DNA from: Polynucleobacter sp. AP-Ainpum-60-G11
Lineage (GTDB): Bacteria; Pseudomonadota; Gammaproteobacteria; Burkholderiales; Burkholderiaceae
NCBI RefSeq assembly: GCF_018688375.1
Contig: NZ_CP061318.1
Coordinates: forward strand, 248,001 to 312,000
Length of the DNA stretch: 64,000 nt
Direction of reading: 5' to 3'
Part shown: in pieces, positions 37,469-46,304 of the stretch
Layout: every line of letters begins with the position of its first letter
Position numbering within the stretch: position 1 is the stretch's first letter
The notes under the pieces: generated by a model
The model's database searches: none
What the model saw: the letters and a program-made list of their open reading frames with translations, nothing else
Told to the model about the DNA's origin: nothing
Made by a program: the position numbers and the translations under genes

Positions 37469-38584
37469 ATGAGCGCGCTACTAGACACGGGTGTAAAACT
37501 TGTTCGTAATGTAGATAGATTTTCTATAGGGAGTGGTTCAATAAACTCCCTGGAGAAGGTGATTAATCACAGAAAAGAGCAAGTAACAGATTCTAAATGC
37601 GTCGGCCCTCACATAATATATCTTGTAGATGAGTTCTTTCGAGATAAATTAAGCTTTATTCCAGTCAAAGCTGAAGATAGAGTTATTTATATTTCTACGG
37701 CTGAGGAACCAACAACGAAATCCATAGATCATCTCACCCAGTTAATTTTGCAAAATAATTTATTATTACCTGCTGCAATCGTTGGCCTAGGTGGTGGCGT
37801 AACTCTAGATACAACAAAAGCAGTATCTAACTTGCTTACAAATGGTGGGAGCGCGGCAGATTATCAGGGCTGGGATTTGGTTAAGGAACCTGGAGTCTTT
37901 AAAGTTGGAATTCCTACAATTTCAGGTACTGGTGCCGAGGCAACCAGAACCTGCGTTATGACTAATGTAGAGTCGGGTTTGAAGCTGGGGATGAATAGTG
38001 ACTTTACGGTGTTTAATCAGATTATTTTGGATCCCGATTTGTCAAGGACTGTGCCTAGGGAGCAGTTTTTTTATACTGGAATGGATGCTTATATCCATTG
38101 CGCAGAGGCGCTTTCTGGCTCATATCGAAATCCAATTGGTGATGCCTACTCTCGCGAGGTATTAAGTTTATGCAGGGATGTATTCTCTTCAAAAGAAATG
38201 ATGAGCTCGGCAAATAGGGAAAAACTAATGGTGGCATCTTACTTGGGTGGATGTGCAATAGCCACTAGTTATGTTGGAATCGTTCACCCCCTTTCTGCGG
38301 CCTTGAGTGTTGTCCTTGGATTGCATCATTGTGTAGCAAATTGCATTGTGATGCGCGCGATGTCAGAGTTTTACCCTGATTATTACGATGATTTTTGGAA
38401 TATGGTTAAGTTACAAAATATATTAATTCCAAGCGGAGTTTGTGCTGAACTGTCGGAAACTCAAATTACTGCACTCTGTCAGTCTGCTTTAATGCATGAA
38501 AAACCATTGACAAACGCATTGGGCCCGACATTTAAAGAAGTTCTCACTCATAAAAAGTTAAAAAATCTTTTTTTAATGATGTAA
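37469..38584 (+). CDS. kdnB: 3-deoxy-alpha-D-manno-octulosonate 8-oxidase (KdnB-like iron-type alcohol dehydrogenase)
   Basis: KdnB, known from Shewanella, oxidises C8 of Kdo to an aldehyde for conversion to 8-amino-Kdo. This 371-residue type III metal-dependent alcohol dehydrogenase has the nucleotide loop VGLGGGVTLDTTKA (about 109-122), YQGWDLVKEPG and IPTISGTGAEATRT. The metal-binding segment is FYTGMDAYIHC, with a later GIVHPLSA and GLHHC supplying histidines. The YQGWDL and NSDFTVFNQII segments are as I recall them in KdnB; identification is by recalled family resemblance. It is followed 12 nt later by a KdnA-like aminotransferase, the same pairing as in Shewanella. Confidence 0.82.
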   Translation: MSALLDTGVKLVRNVDRFSIGSGSINSLEKVINHRKEQVTDSKCVGPHIIYLVDEFFRDKLSFIPVKAEDRVIYISTAEEPTTKSIDHLTQLILQNNLLLPAAIVGLGGGVTLDTTKAVSNLLTNGGSAADYQGWDLVKEPGVFKVGIPTISGTGAEATRTCVMTNVESGLKLGMNSDFTVFNQIILDPDLSRTVPREQFFYTGMDAYIHCAEALSGSYRNPIGDAYSREVLSLCRDVFSSKEMMSSANREKLMVASYLGGCAIATSYVGIVHPLSAALSVVLGLHHCVANCIVMRAMSEFYPDYYDDFWNMVKLQNILIPSGVCAELSETQITALCQSALMHEKPLTNALGPTFKEVLTHKKLKNLFLMM

Positions 38585-38596
38585 TAAAGGAAACAA

Positions 38597-39757
38597 ATGC
38601 CTGGTTACGAGCTAATGGGAATTGAAGAGCAAAGAGAGGTTAATGAAGTTTTTGACTCTGGCGGTGTTTTATTTAGACAAGGTTTCGATGCTTTAAGGGG
38701 TGGGTGTTTTAAAGTTAAAGAGTTCGAGGAAAAGTTTGCTGAGAAATTAAGCACAAATTTTGCGTTAGCAGTTACATCGGGCACCGCAGCTCTAAGGATT
38801 GCCTTGGCGACGATTGGCTTAAAACCTGGCGACGAAGTTATTACCCAATCATTTACCTTTGTGGCTACGGTTGAAGCAATTATTGAGGCTGGGGGAACTC
38901 CAATATGCGCAGAGATCGATGACACTCTAAATATGGACCCAGCGAATTTAAGAAAAAAAATAACATCCAGGACTAAGGCGGTAATAGTTGTACACATGCT
39001 TGGAACGCCAGCGCGGATAATAGAAATAAATAAAATTTGCAATGAGTGTGGGCTAAGTTTGATAGAAGATACAGCCTGGGGTTGTGGCGGATCTGTTTCT
39101 GGAAAGGCGCTTGGCACATGGGGGCGCATGGGTACCTTTAGCTTTGATTTTGCAAAAACTATAACAACTGGAGAAGGAGGGATGATAGTTTTTAAAAATA
39201 ATGATGACTATCTAGCCGCTTCAGCTTGGCACGATCACGGACATGAAAATAATCCAATGGTGCCTAGGTGGGAGGACACGCGAAAATCTAGTGGATTTAA
39301 CTATAGGATGATGGAATTACAAGGCGCAGTTGGACTGGCACAGCTAAAAAAATTAGATAGCATTTTAAAATTCCATAAAGAAAATTATTATAAGATTTAT
39401 GAAAAAATAAAAAACATTAAAGGTATAACGTTTCGAACTGTACCAGATAACTCTATTCAAACTCATGACGCATTAATATTTTTCGTAGAAAATTCAGAAA
39501 TAGCAAAAAAGTGTAGAAAAGAATTCTTAAATATAGGTTGCTCAACTAAGATACTGCCTGAAGCAATAAGTTGGCATTTCGCAGGAGAGTGGTCTCATAT
39601 GCAAGAGCTTGTAGGTGCTTGTCAGGGTGATTTAGCAAACGCATATCCTGCATCCAAAGATTTACTCTTGAGAGCGGTAGCTTTGCCTATTAATATAAAA
39701 ATGGATTCAAATTATCCAGAGAAAATTTCAAAAGCTTTGAAAAAAATATTTACATGA
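38597..39757 (+). CDS. kdnA: 8-amino-3,8-dideoxy-alpha-D-manno-octulosonate transaminase (KdnA-like)
   Basis: KdnA transaminates the 8-oxo-Kdo made by KdnB, giving Kdo8N, an amino form of Kdo used in Shewanella lipid A cores. The 386-residue DegT/DnrJ/EryC1/StrS aminotransferase starts [15 protein letters not shown] and shows PLP motifs: VTSGTAALR (about 62-70), [11 protein letters not shown], and the Schiff-base lysine in [19 protein letters not shown] ribosome-binding site precedes it. Its stop overlaps the next start (ATGA). The DegT family is broad; the KdnA call rests largely on the adjacent kdnB and the N-terminal pattern. Confidence 0.78.
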   Translation: MPGYELMGIEEQREVNEVFDSGGVLFRQGFDALRGGCFKVKEFEEKFAEKLSTNFALAVTSGTAALRIALATIGLKPGDEVITQSFTFVATVEAIIEAGGTPICAEIDDTLNMDPANLRKKITSRTKAVIVVHMLGTPARIIEINKICNECGLSLIEDTAWGCGGSVSGKALGTWGRMGTFSFDFAKTITTGEGGMIVFKNNDDYLAASAWHDHGHENNPMVPRWEDTRKSSGFNYRMMELQGAVGLAQLKKLDSILKFHKENYYKIYEKIKNIKGITFRTVPDNSIQTHDALIFFVENSEIAKKCRKEFLNIGCSTKILPEAISWHFAGEWSHMQELVGACQGDLANAYPASKDLLLRAVALPINIKMDSNYPEKISKALKKIFT

Positions 39758-40410
39758 ATCATTTAAAGCCAATAATATCAGTAATTGTTGCCGCACATAA
39801 CGAAGAGAAATATATAGGGCGCTGTCTTCGCTCAATAATTGGTCAGACAATGCCAAAAGAAGATTTTGAAATAATAGTTGTTAATGATGCTAGTACAGAT
39901 AAAACGACATATGCGTTGAGCTTATTTCATGATGCGATTAGAGTGATTGAGAATCAAAAAAATCTTGGGTTACCAGCCAGCCTAAACCTCGGAATTTTAA
40001 ATGCCAAGGGCTCTTTAATAGTAAGGGTTGATGCGGATGATTACGTTAATAAAAATTTTTTAAATTTTCTCCATATTTTTTTAGTAACAAACTCACATTA
40101 TGATGGCGTTGCATGTGATTATTTACTTGTAAATGATGAAGAAATCCTGCTATCTAGAGAAAGCAGTGCTAGCGATCCGATTGGATGTGCGGTTATGTTT
40201 AAAAAAGAGCATCTTTTAAAAATTGGCCTTTATGATGAAAATTTTTTAAGGCATGAAGATAAAGAGTTGATGAAAAGATTTTACAAGGAATTTAATCTTG
40301 GAAATCTTGAGGTGCCTCTATATAGATATAGACAGCATCAAAATAATATGACAAAAGATATTGAGCTTATGGAATATCATCAAAGAATGATAAATGAAAA
40401 GCATAGATAA
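39754..40410 (+). CDS. Family 2 glycosyltransferase
   Basis: A 218-residue GT-A enzyme with the GT2 opening [19 protein letters not shown], the nucleotide-binding VNDASTDKT and the metal-binding RVDADDY (about 92-98). The later [11 protein letters not shown] segment resembles the GT2 acceptor motif. It has no membrane helices and is short. The start overlaps the kdnA stop by 4 nt, so it is translationally coupled to kdnB-kdnA. The sugar it transfers cannot be told. Confidence 0.82.
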   Translation: MNHLKPIISVIVAAHNEEKYIGRCLRSIIGQTMPKEDFEIIVVNDASTDKTTYALSLFHDAIRVIENQKNLGLPASLNLGILNAKGSLIVRVDADDYVNKNFLNFLHIFLVTNSHYDGVACDYLLVNDEEILLSRESSASDPIGCAVMFKKEHLLKIGLYDENFLRHEDKELMKRFYKEFNLGNLEVPLYRYRQHQNNMTKDIELMEYHQRMINEKHR

Positions 40411-40423
40411 ATAGGTGAATAAA

Positions 40424-41494
40424 ATGAGTAGTTATTTTTATGAAAAAAATCAGACTGCAGTGAAGCGCTTGACTCCGCCATATGTAATAGCTGAAATTGG
40501 GGTTAATCATGAGGGCTCAATTGAAAAAGCCATAAAAATGATTGATGACGCCAAAAAAGGGGGCGCAAATGCAGTAAAGTTTCAGAGTTATAAGGCGCAA
40601 ACACTAGCATCAAAAAATTCACCGGCATACTGGGATACTACTAAAGAGCCAACGCTCAGCCAGTTTGAGCTATTTAAAAAGTATGATTCATTCGGGCAAG
40701 AAGAGTACATTAAATTATCGGAATACTGCAATAAATTAAATATTGATTTCTTATGTACGCCATTTGATGATGAGTCTATAGAATTTTTAGACCCATTGAT
40801 GCCTTTCTATAAGATTGCTTCCGCTGATATTACAAATATCCCCTTTCTCAGAAAAGTTGCCCAAAAAAAGAAGCCAGTTGTTCTCTCGACTGGTGCTGCA
40901 ACATTAGCTGAAATTCAAATTGCAGTATTAGAGCTTCAAAAAAAAGGCGCAACGAGTATATGCTTAATGCACTGTATTCTAAACTATCCAACAGTCGACG
41001 ATAATGCGAACTTGTCGATGATAGGCGAGCTAAAAAATCTATATCCAGATTTTATTATTGGTTACTCTGATCATACCTTGCCGGATCCGGGAATGTTGCC
41101 GCTAATTACTGCATTTCTTCTTGGAGCTAGAGTTATTGAAAAGCACTTTACATTTGATAAAAAGCTACCTGGAAACGATCATTATCATGCGATGGACTGG
41201 TCTGATTTATCCATTTTTACAGGTGCTGTTGCAAAAATATGCACATTAGCGGGTGAAGAGGTGACAAAAAAGCCGATTGAAAGTGAAGAGATTGCAAGAA
41301 AAAATGCAAGAAGAAGTTTAGTTGCAAAAAAAGATTTGAGAGTGGGTGAAATTTTCAGCGAGGAAAATCTTACCTATAAAAGACCCGGTACTGGAATCTC
41401 CCCCATTCACTGGGACCTTATAATTGGCAAGACTGCGGCAAGAAACATAGAAAGTGATCACATATTAAATTGGGATGATATCGAAGGAGTTTGA
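40424..41494 (+). CDS. NeuB-family ulosonic acid synthase with C-terminal SAF domain
   Basis: NeuB-type enzymes condense phosphoenolpyruvate with an N-acyl-mannosamine-like sugar to make nonulosonic acids. The 356-residue protein has the TIM-barrel motifs YVIAEIGVNHEGSIEKA, ANAVKFQSYKA, YKIASADITNIPFL, LSTGAATLAEI and GYSDHT, then VIEKHFT. The C-terminal SAF domain has ARRSLVAKKDLRVGE. Where sialate synthases read GPDH(K/A)xS, this reads GNDHYHAMD, suggesting a different substrate. ATG 40,424 is preceded by AGGTG at good distance; a GTG at 40,415 is less likely. Precursor-making genes (neuC, pseB) are not in the window. Confidence 0.85.
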   Translation: MSSYFYEKNQTAVKRLTPPYVIAEIGVNHEGSIEKAIKMIDDAKKGGANAVKFQSYKAQTLASKNSPAYWDTTKEPTLSQFELFKKYDSFGQEEYIKLSEYCNKLNIDFLCTPFDDESIEFLDPLMPFYKIASADITNIPFLRKVAQKKKPVVLSTGAATLAEIQIAVLELQKKGATSICLMHCILNYPTVDDNANLSMIGELKNLYPDFIIGYSDHTLPDPGMLPLITAFLLGARVIEKHFTFDKKLPGNDHYHAMDWSDLSIFTGAVAKICTLAGEEVTKKPIESEEIARKNARRSLVAKKDLRVGEIFSEENLTYKRPGTGISPIHWDLIIGKTAARNIESDHILNWDDIEGV

Positions 41495-41497
41495 GGC

Positions 41498-42226
41498 TTG
41501 AGTCAATTTAGTGTGGCCATAGTTATTCAGGCAAGAATGAATTCATCAAGACTTCCTGGAAAGATGATGATTAACCTTGGCGGTAATCCTATTTTGAAGT
41601 GGGTGCTATGCAGAGTGATGCGTGCAAAAATGGTCAAGGAGGTTGTAGTTGCTACATCCCATAACAAAAGTGATGACTGCATAGTAGATCTTGCAAAAAA
41701 AATAGGGGTTAAAGCATTTAGGGGGAGTGAGTTAGACGTGCTGGATAGATTTAGCAAGTCTACGTATCAACTTAGATCAAATGTAATAGTGAGAGTGTGT
41801 GCGGATAATCCATTTATTGATCCTGAAGAAATCGATGCACTAATTTCTTTTTACTTTGAAAAAAAGGTTGATTTGGCATTTAACCATGCACCTAAATATG
41901 GTTGTAAATATGCCGACGGATTTGGCGCGGAGATCTTTAGTAAGAATATATTATTAGAATTGGAAAGACTAACTTTTCTTGACGATAAAAAGTATCGCGA
42001 GCATATCACAACTTATTTTTATGAAAATGTTAATAAATATAAAATAGCATTTTTAGAACCGCATAAGAATTTGGAGTACCCAAACTTGAGATTTGACTTG
42101 GATTCTAATTTAGATCTTATTTGGCTAAGAAAACTATGTGACTCAGGAGTCACAATAAATACAAAAGCCACTGAAATTGTTAAGATTGCTAATGATTTAT
42201 TGAATGAGAAGCGGTTAAATGATTGA
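41498..42226 (+). CDS. SpsF-type cytidylyltransferase
   Basis: A 242-residue nucleotidyltransferase of the CMP-sugar transferase family (acylneuraminate cytidylyltransferase / SpsF). It opens IVIQARMNSSRLPGKM with the CTP-binding pattern, then RGSELDVLDRF and RVCADNPFIDPEEID, with the aspartate before Asn-Pro being the usual metal ligand. TTG 41,498 is the start, preceded by GGAG. It lies 3 nt after the NeuB-like gene, so it most likely makes the CMP-activated form of that enzyme's product. It is distinct from both KdsB-type genes. Confidence 0.82.
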   Translation: MSQFSVAIVIQARMNSSRLPGKMMINLGGNPILKWVLCRVMRAKMVKEVVVATSHNKSDDCIVDLAKKIGVKAFRGSELDVLDRFSKSTYQLRSNVIVRVCADNPFIDPEEIDALISFYFEKKVDLAFNHAPKYGCKYADGFGAEIFSKNILLELERLTFLDDKKYREHITTYFYENVNKYKIAFLEPHKNLEYPNLRFDLDSNLDLIWLRKLCDSGVTINTKATEIVKIANDLLNEKRLND

Positions 42227-43652
42227 GGATGAACAGTTAAAAAAAGTATTTACAAAAGATAGTCAAAGGTTATTTGCTAAAATTTCAGGTGATGCTAATC
42301 CAATTCACCTGGAAGAATTAGAGGCGGTTAAATTTGGCTCGAAGAGAGAGGTTGTTCATGGCGCTAATTTATTTTTAACTGGATTAAATTGGTTAATCTC
42401 CCTAAATCTAAATATAAATACATATAACTGCATTATTTGCGATTTTAAAAATACAGTAGCCGTAGATGAAGAAGTCATATACAGAATTGAAAATCAATTT
42501 GAAAAAAGTTTAAATTTGAATGTATACACTGATGCAACTTTATGTTGCACAATGAAATTTAGCAAAACAAATGAGAATAAACCTTCATCCAGTGGTGAGC
42601 TACTAAACTCAAATATAGAAGAAAATAAAAATAGAGAAAATAAATCACCAAATAATAACAGTCGAACGATTATTCTTAACGGAAATATTTGGGATGCAAA
42701 CGAAGAAATCCTTCGAAATCAATATACATTTATTTTTGATAAATATGGCAAAAAATTTATAAAAACCATTTTATCAATGACATATGTTGTTGGAATGATA
42801 GTGCCTGGTAAAAGATCTTTATTCCTATCATTTCAATTGAAGTTATTCAATAAAGATAAGTCAACATTCACCTATAGAATTTCTAAGATAGAGAGTCGTA
42901 TTAAGTTATACGAAATAGAATTCGAGGCCGGTCATGCGGTTGGTACTATCAGGGCTTTGCGAAGACGGAAGTCTATTAAACAGCCTAATATAGAGAATGT
43001 AATTAAATTAACATCAGGTGAGGAATTTAAGTGCGCTAATAGCTTAATAATAGGAGGCTCAAGAGGCATAGGGGAATTAGTTGCTAAAATCATAGCTGTA
43101 AAAGGTGGGAAAACTTATATAACTTATTACAGAGATGAAGCGGGCGCGAACAGAGTTATGAATGAAATCAATAATATTTTCCCTTTTAGCTCACAAGTAA
43201 AAAAACTTAATGTTTTGGATAATGATTATGGTATCGTAGGAGATATTTTAAAAAATATAAAACACATATATTATTTTGCAACGCCCGTTATAAATAATAA
43301 GCCAAATAAAGTTTTCGATCAAAAACTGTTTAAAAACTTTATCGACCACTATTTTTCAAGTTTGTTTAGTTTATGCTTAACATGCGAAAAATTGAACATG
43401 GGGAAAATTAAAATATTTTATCCTTCAACGATTTTTCTGAGCGAAAAAAATAATCATCATTATGAATATGCAGCCGCAAAGTTTGTTGGGGAGAAAACAT
43501 GTGAGCTTATTAATAAGCATTTTACGAATGTAAGTGCCCATGCTGTAAGAATACCTATTCTAATTACAGACCAAGTAAACTCAATTTTTAGACATTCTTC
43601 TGAGAAAAATTTAAAACCACTAATCGAAATTGTAAAAATTATGAACAATTAA
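42219..43652 (+). CDS. Fused double-hotdog (MaoC-like) dehydratase and short-chain dehydrogenase
   Basis: A 477-residue fusion. Residues about 1-115 form a MaoC-like hotdog with FAKISGDANPIHLEE and VVHGANL. Residues about 145-260 contain a second hotdog-like segment (VVGMIVPGKRSLFLSF, then FEAGHAVGTI). Residues about 265-477 are a short-chain dehydrogenase with LIIGGSRGIGELVAK and the YAAAK catalytic pair. This resembles a multifunctional hydratase/dehydrogenase and would act on acyl thioesters. It overlaps the SpsF-type gene by 8 nt and precedes FkbH and ACP genes, so an ACP-bound acyl group is the likely substrate. The product is unknown. Confidence 0.75.
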   Translation: MIEDEQLKKVFTKDSQRLFAKISGDANPIHLEELEAVKFGSKREVVHGANLFLTGLNWLISLNLNINTYNCIICDFKNTVAVDEEVIYRIENQFEKSLNLNVYTDATLCCTMKFSKTNENKPSSSGELLNSNIEENKNRENKSPNNNSRTIILNGNIWDANEEILRNQYTFIFDKYGKKFIKTILSMTYVVGMIVPGKRSLFLSFQLKLFNKDKSTFTYRISKIESRIKLYEIEFEAGHAVGTIRALRRRKSIKQPNIENVIKLTSGEEFKCANSLIIGGSRGIGELVAKIIAVKGGKTYITYYRDEAGANRVMNEINNIFPFSSQVKKLNVLDNDYGIVGDILKNIKHIYYFATPVINNKPNKVFDQKLFKNFIDHYFSSLFSLCLTCEKLNMGKIKIFYPSTIFLSEKNNHHYEYAAAKFVGEKTCELINKHFTNVSAHAVRIPILITDQVNSIFRHSSEKNLKPLIEIVKIMNN

Positions 43653-43656
43653 AAAT

Positions 43657-45309
43657 ATGAATATTAATATATCATCCACCTCCTTCTTAATGCCAGGATC
43701 CCCTTCTTGGAATATCCTTGCTAAAAATTATGGTCTTGAATTTGGTGAATTTGGTGATTGGGCTAAATCATTGCATTTATCCAACTCAAATTTTCTAGTC
43801 GTAATATACTTTCTGGATGATCTAGTTAATATGGATAAGGTTGACGAAAAATATCTAGATTCTATTTTAGACCTTACGGAGAATGCACTAAAATCTAGGA
43901 TTAGCTCGAAGAGAGGTAATACAATATTTGCGTACTCTACTCGGAGCAAGTTAAATCCAATATGTAGTGCAATAAATCGTGATATTTTCTCTAAATTTTC
44001 AGCGAATCTTGAAATAGCATTATATAAATTAAGTAGCGAATCCTCGGGTTTATATTTACTGAACTTGGATAATATTTTTTCATCCATTGGCTTTGAAAGT
44101 AGTTTTGACTTAAGAAATTACTACGCTGCAAGATGTCAATTATCAAGTTCAGGGATGCGTGTTTGTATAAACGCTATAGCGGAAGTATGCAATAGAATTT
44201 GCACGCCATCTAAAAAGGTGTTGGCTCTTGATTGTGATGGAACAATATGGGGGGGTGTTGTTGGGGAGGTTGGGGTTGGTGGTTTAGATATAGGTGGAGA
44301 TGGAGTGGGAAAGGTATTTTCAGATTTTCAAGCTGCAGCAAAGTTTTTGTCTAATGCTGGAATTATCTTAGTGCTTATTAGCAAAAATAATGAAGCAGAG
44401 GTATGGGAAGTTTTTGACAAATCCAAGGAAATGATCTTAAAGAAAAGTGACATTGTTGCGTCTTCAATATCGTGGCAAGAGAAATCAGTTGGATTGTCAC
44501 ATATCGCTGAAGAGCTAGGATTGGGGGTGGACAGTTTTGTATTCTGGGATGACAATCCAATAGAACGCGAGAAAATGAGAATAAATCTACCCACCGTATA
44601 TACCCCAGAGCTGCCAGTTGATGTTACTAAATGGACAAATCTACTCCTCAGCGATCCTTGTTTCTCAAAATTCTCTACCACAGAAGAGGATCAAAAAAAA
44701 ATTTCTCAATATAAAATGAGAACAGAGTTTATTAATAATTTAAAAGTCGTTAATGACGAGTATAGTTTTTTAAGTTCCATCCAAATGCGCCCTAAAGCAC
44801 ATAAAATAACTGATGGCTCTATAAGTAGGGCTGAACAATTATGCTTAAAAACTAATCAGTTTAATTTAACAAGTATAAGATATAGTCGTATCGAGTTGCA
44901 AAAAATTGCCCATTCAGACAATCATGGCCATTTTTTAATGGAGTTATCAGATAATTATGGGGACCATGGAATCATTGGGCTAGTTATTTATAAAATTGAT
45001 AGTGAAAATTTATCGGCATGCATAGACACCTTTTTAATGAGCTGTAGAGTTTTAGGAAGGCATCTGGAGGCTTGGGTTATTCATAAAATAATATCAGAGT
45101 TAAAAAATTTAAAAATCAAAAGTTTATATGGTGTTTATCGAAAAACAGAAAGAAACATTTTGGTTAGCACGCTATATGAGAATTTGAATTTTGAAAAAGT
45201 GAATATCCATTCAAAAGAGCATTCAGGATTAAAATTTGAGGCCGATCAAGTTTACAAAATTGCAATTGATAAATATTCTTCTGAGTACATAGGGTTATTT
45301 AATGAGTGA
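43657..45309 (+). CDS. FkbH-like HAD-IIIC protein
   Basis: A 550-residue protein of the FkbH family, members of which load acyl groups such as glyceryl from 1,3-bisphosphoglycerate onto ACP. An N-terminal region of about 170 residues precedes the HAD core: motif I LALDCDGTIWGG (about 189-200), SKNNEAEVW, and motif III FWDDNPIERE. The C-terminal third has GNAT acyltransferase features (FLMELSDNYGDHGIIGLVIY, CRVLGRHLE). It overlaps the ACP gene by 8 nt, strong support for an acyl-ACP role. The coding strand over motif I is unusually G-rich. Confidence 0.85.
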   Translation: MNINISSTSFLMPGSPSWNILAKNYGLEFGEFGDWAKSLHLSNSNFLVVIYFLDDLVNMDKVDEKYLDSILDLTENALKSRISSKRGNTIFAYSTRSKLNPICSAINRDIFSKFSANLEIALYKLSSESSGLYLLNLDNIFSSIGFESSFDLRNYYAARCQLSSSGMRVCINAIAEVCNRICTPSKKVLALDCDGTIWGGVVGEVGVGGLDIGGDGVGKVFSDFQAAAKFLSNAGIILVLISKNNEAEVWEVFDKSKEMILKKSDIVASSISWQEKSVGLSHIAEELGLGVDSFVFWDDNPIEREKMRINLPTVYTPELPVDVTKWTNLLLSDPCFSKFSTTEEDQKKISQYKMRTEFINNLKVVNDEYSFLSSIQMRPKAHKITDGSISRAEQLCLKTNQFNLTSIRYSRIELQKIAHSDNHGHFLMELSDNYGDHGIIGLVIYKIDSENLSACIDTFLMSCRVLGRHLEAWVIHKIISELKNLKIKSLYGVYRKTERNILVSTLYENLNFEKVNIHSKEHSGLKFEADQVYKIAIDKYSSEYIGLFNE

Positions 45310-45526
45310 TGATAGACTGAGAAAATTATTGGTAAATTTTTTTCCTAATGACGAGATACCACAGGATATTGCTAATGTAGGTGTCGGTAGTTTCGAGGCT
45401 TGGGATTCACTTGCGCATTTTAATTTTTTGTTGCTCGTAGAGGATGAATTTTCAATTCGATTCTCATTGGAGCAAATAGCGGAGCTTAAAACGATAAGTG
45501 AAATAGAAGCTGCTATCAACAGATGA
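45302..45526 (+). CDS. Acyl carrier protein
   Basis: A 74-residue acidic helical protein with the phosphopantetheine attachment site in AWDSLAHFNFLLLVEDEF (serine about residue 36). Length and pattern match a discrete ACP. Its start overlaps the FkbH-like stop, so it is probably the dedicated carrier for FkbH. It should be converted to holo-form by a phosphopantetheinyl transferase encoded elsewhere. Confidence 0.9.
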   Translation: MSDDRLRKLLVNFFPNDEIPQDIANVGVGSFEAWDSLAHFNFLLLVEDEFSIRFSLEQIAELKTISEIEAAINR

Positions 45527-45536
45527 AGGCTTTAGT

Positions 45537-46304
45537 GTGATTGACTACGATCAAATTGTGAAAAGCTTTAGAAGCTGTGGAATTACCGATGGCTCAGTTT
45601 TGATGCTTCACTCCGATGCTCTAGGGTTATCGCAACTATCTGAATCACTCTCCAGAGAGGAAAAGTTTCATATTTTTTTTGATGCAATGCAGGAGGTGGT
45701 CGGAGTAAATGGCACTCTAATATTGCCAACGTTTTCATATAGCGTCACCAAGGGCGAAGTCTATGATGCCAATAAAACATCTAGCGATGTTGGATTACTT
45801 TCAAACTACTTTATGAAATTGCCGGGTGTGCATAGAACACAAGATCCAATGTTCAGTGTGGCAGTAAGAGGACGATTCACTAAAAATTTTCTAGAGGCGG
45901 ATTTTAGCGACTGTTTTGGAGAAAATTCAATATTTGGGGTTTTGCATAGAATGAATAGTTTTATTTGCGGAATGGGATGTGGATTGGATGCATTTACTTA
46001 CTTGCACTACGTAGAGCAGTTAAACAAAGTAGTCTACCGCACCTTTAAAAACTTTAGCGGTTCAGTAAATATCGATGGTGTAACTAATGATATTAAATTG
46101 AAATACTTCGTTAGGGCTGCGGATGAAGGTACAAATTTAGATACTAAGAACCTTCTGATGTACATGAAAAAAAATCGCCATATAAATATATCCACCCTTG
46201 GTAGGGTGCCAATTTACGTATCAACGGCTGAGAATTTAGTAGCTGCTTCTAAAAATTTACTTAAAAATGATCCTTATGCACTTGTTCAGTTGAGGGTTAA
46301 GTAG
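45537..46304 (+). CDS. AAC(3)-family N-acyltransferase
   Basis: A 255-residue member of the aminoglycoside 3-N-acetyltransferase family. The N-terminal VLMLHSDALGL, GTLILPTFSYS (about 60-70), the RTQDPMFSVAVRG segment and the later THL-like LHYVEQ region are typical. The canonical HP(x)xS histidine of antibiotic enzymes is replaced by aspartate (QDPMFS). It follows the ACP gene by 10 nt, starting at GTG 45,537. In glycan loci such enzymes acylate amino sugars; here the acyl donor may be the ACP. It should not be read as antibiotic resistance. Confidence 0.82.
   Translation: MIDYDQIVKSFRSCGITDGSVLMLHSDALGLSQLSESLSREEKFHIFFDAMQEVVGVNGTLILPTFSYSVTKGEVYDANKTSSDVGLLSNYFMKLPGVHRTQDPMFSVAVRGRFTKNFLEADFSDCFGENSIFGVLHRMNSFICGMGCGLDAFTYLHYVEQLNKVVYRTFKNFSGSVNIDGVTNDIKLKYFVRAADEGTNLDTKNLLMYMKKNRHINISTLGRVPIYVSTAENLVAASKNLLKNDPYALVQLRVK

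Noticed and set aside
38605..39129. Minus-strand open frame opposite kdnA
   Set aside because: Antisense to a clear aminotransferase gene; composition is that of a reverse complement shadow.
45537..46304. Aminoglycoside resistance gene
   Set aside because: Changed catalytic motif and placement after an ACP in a glycan locus argue for sugar acylation.
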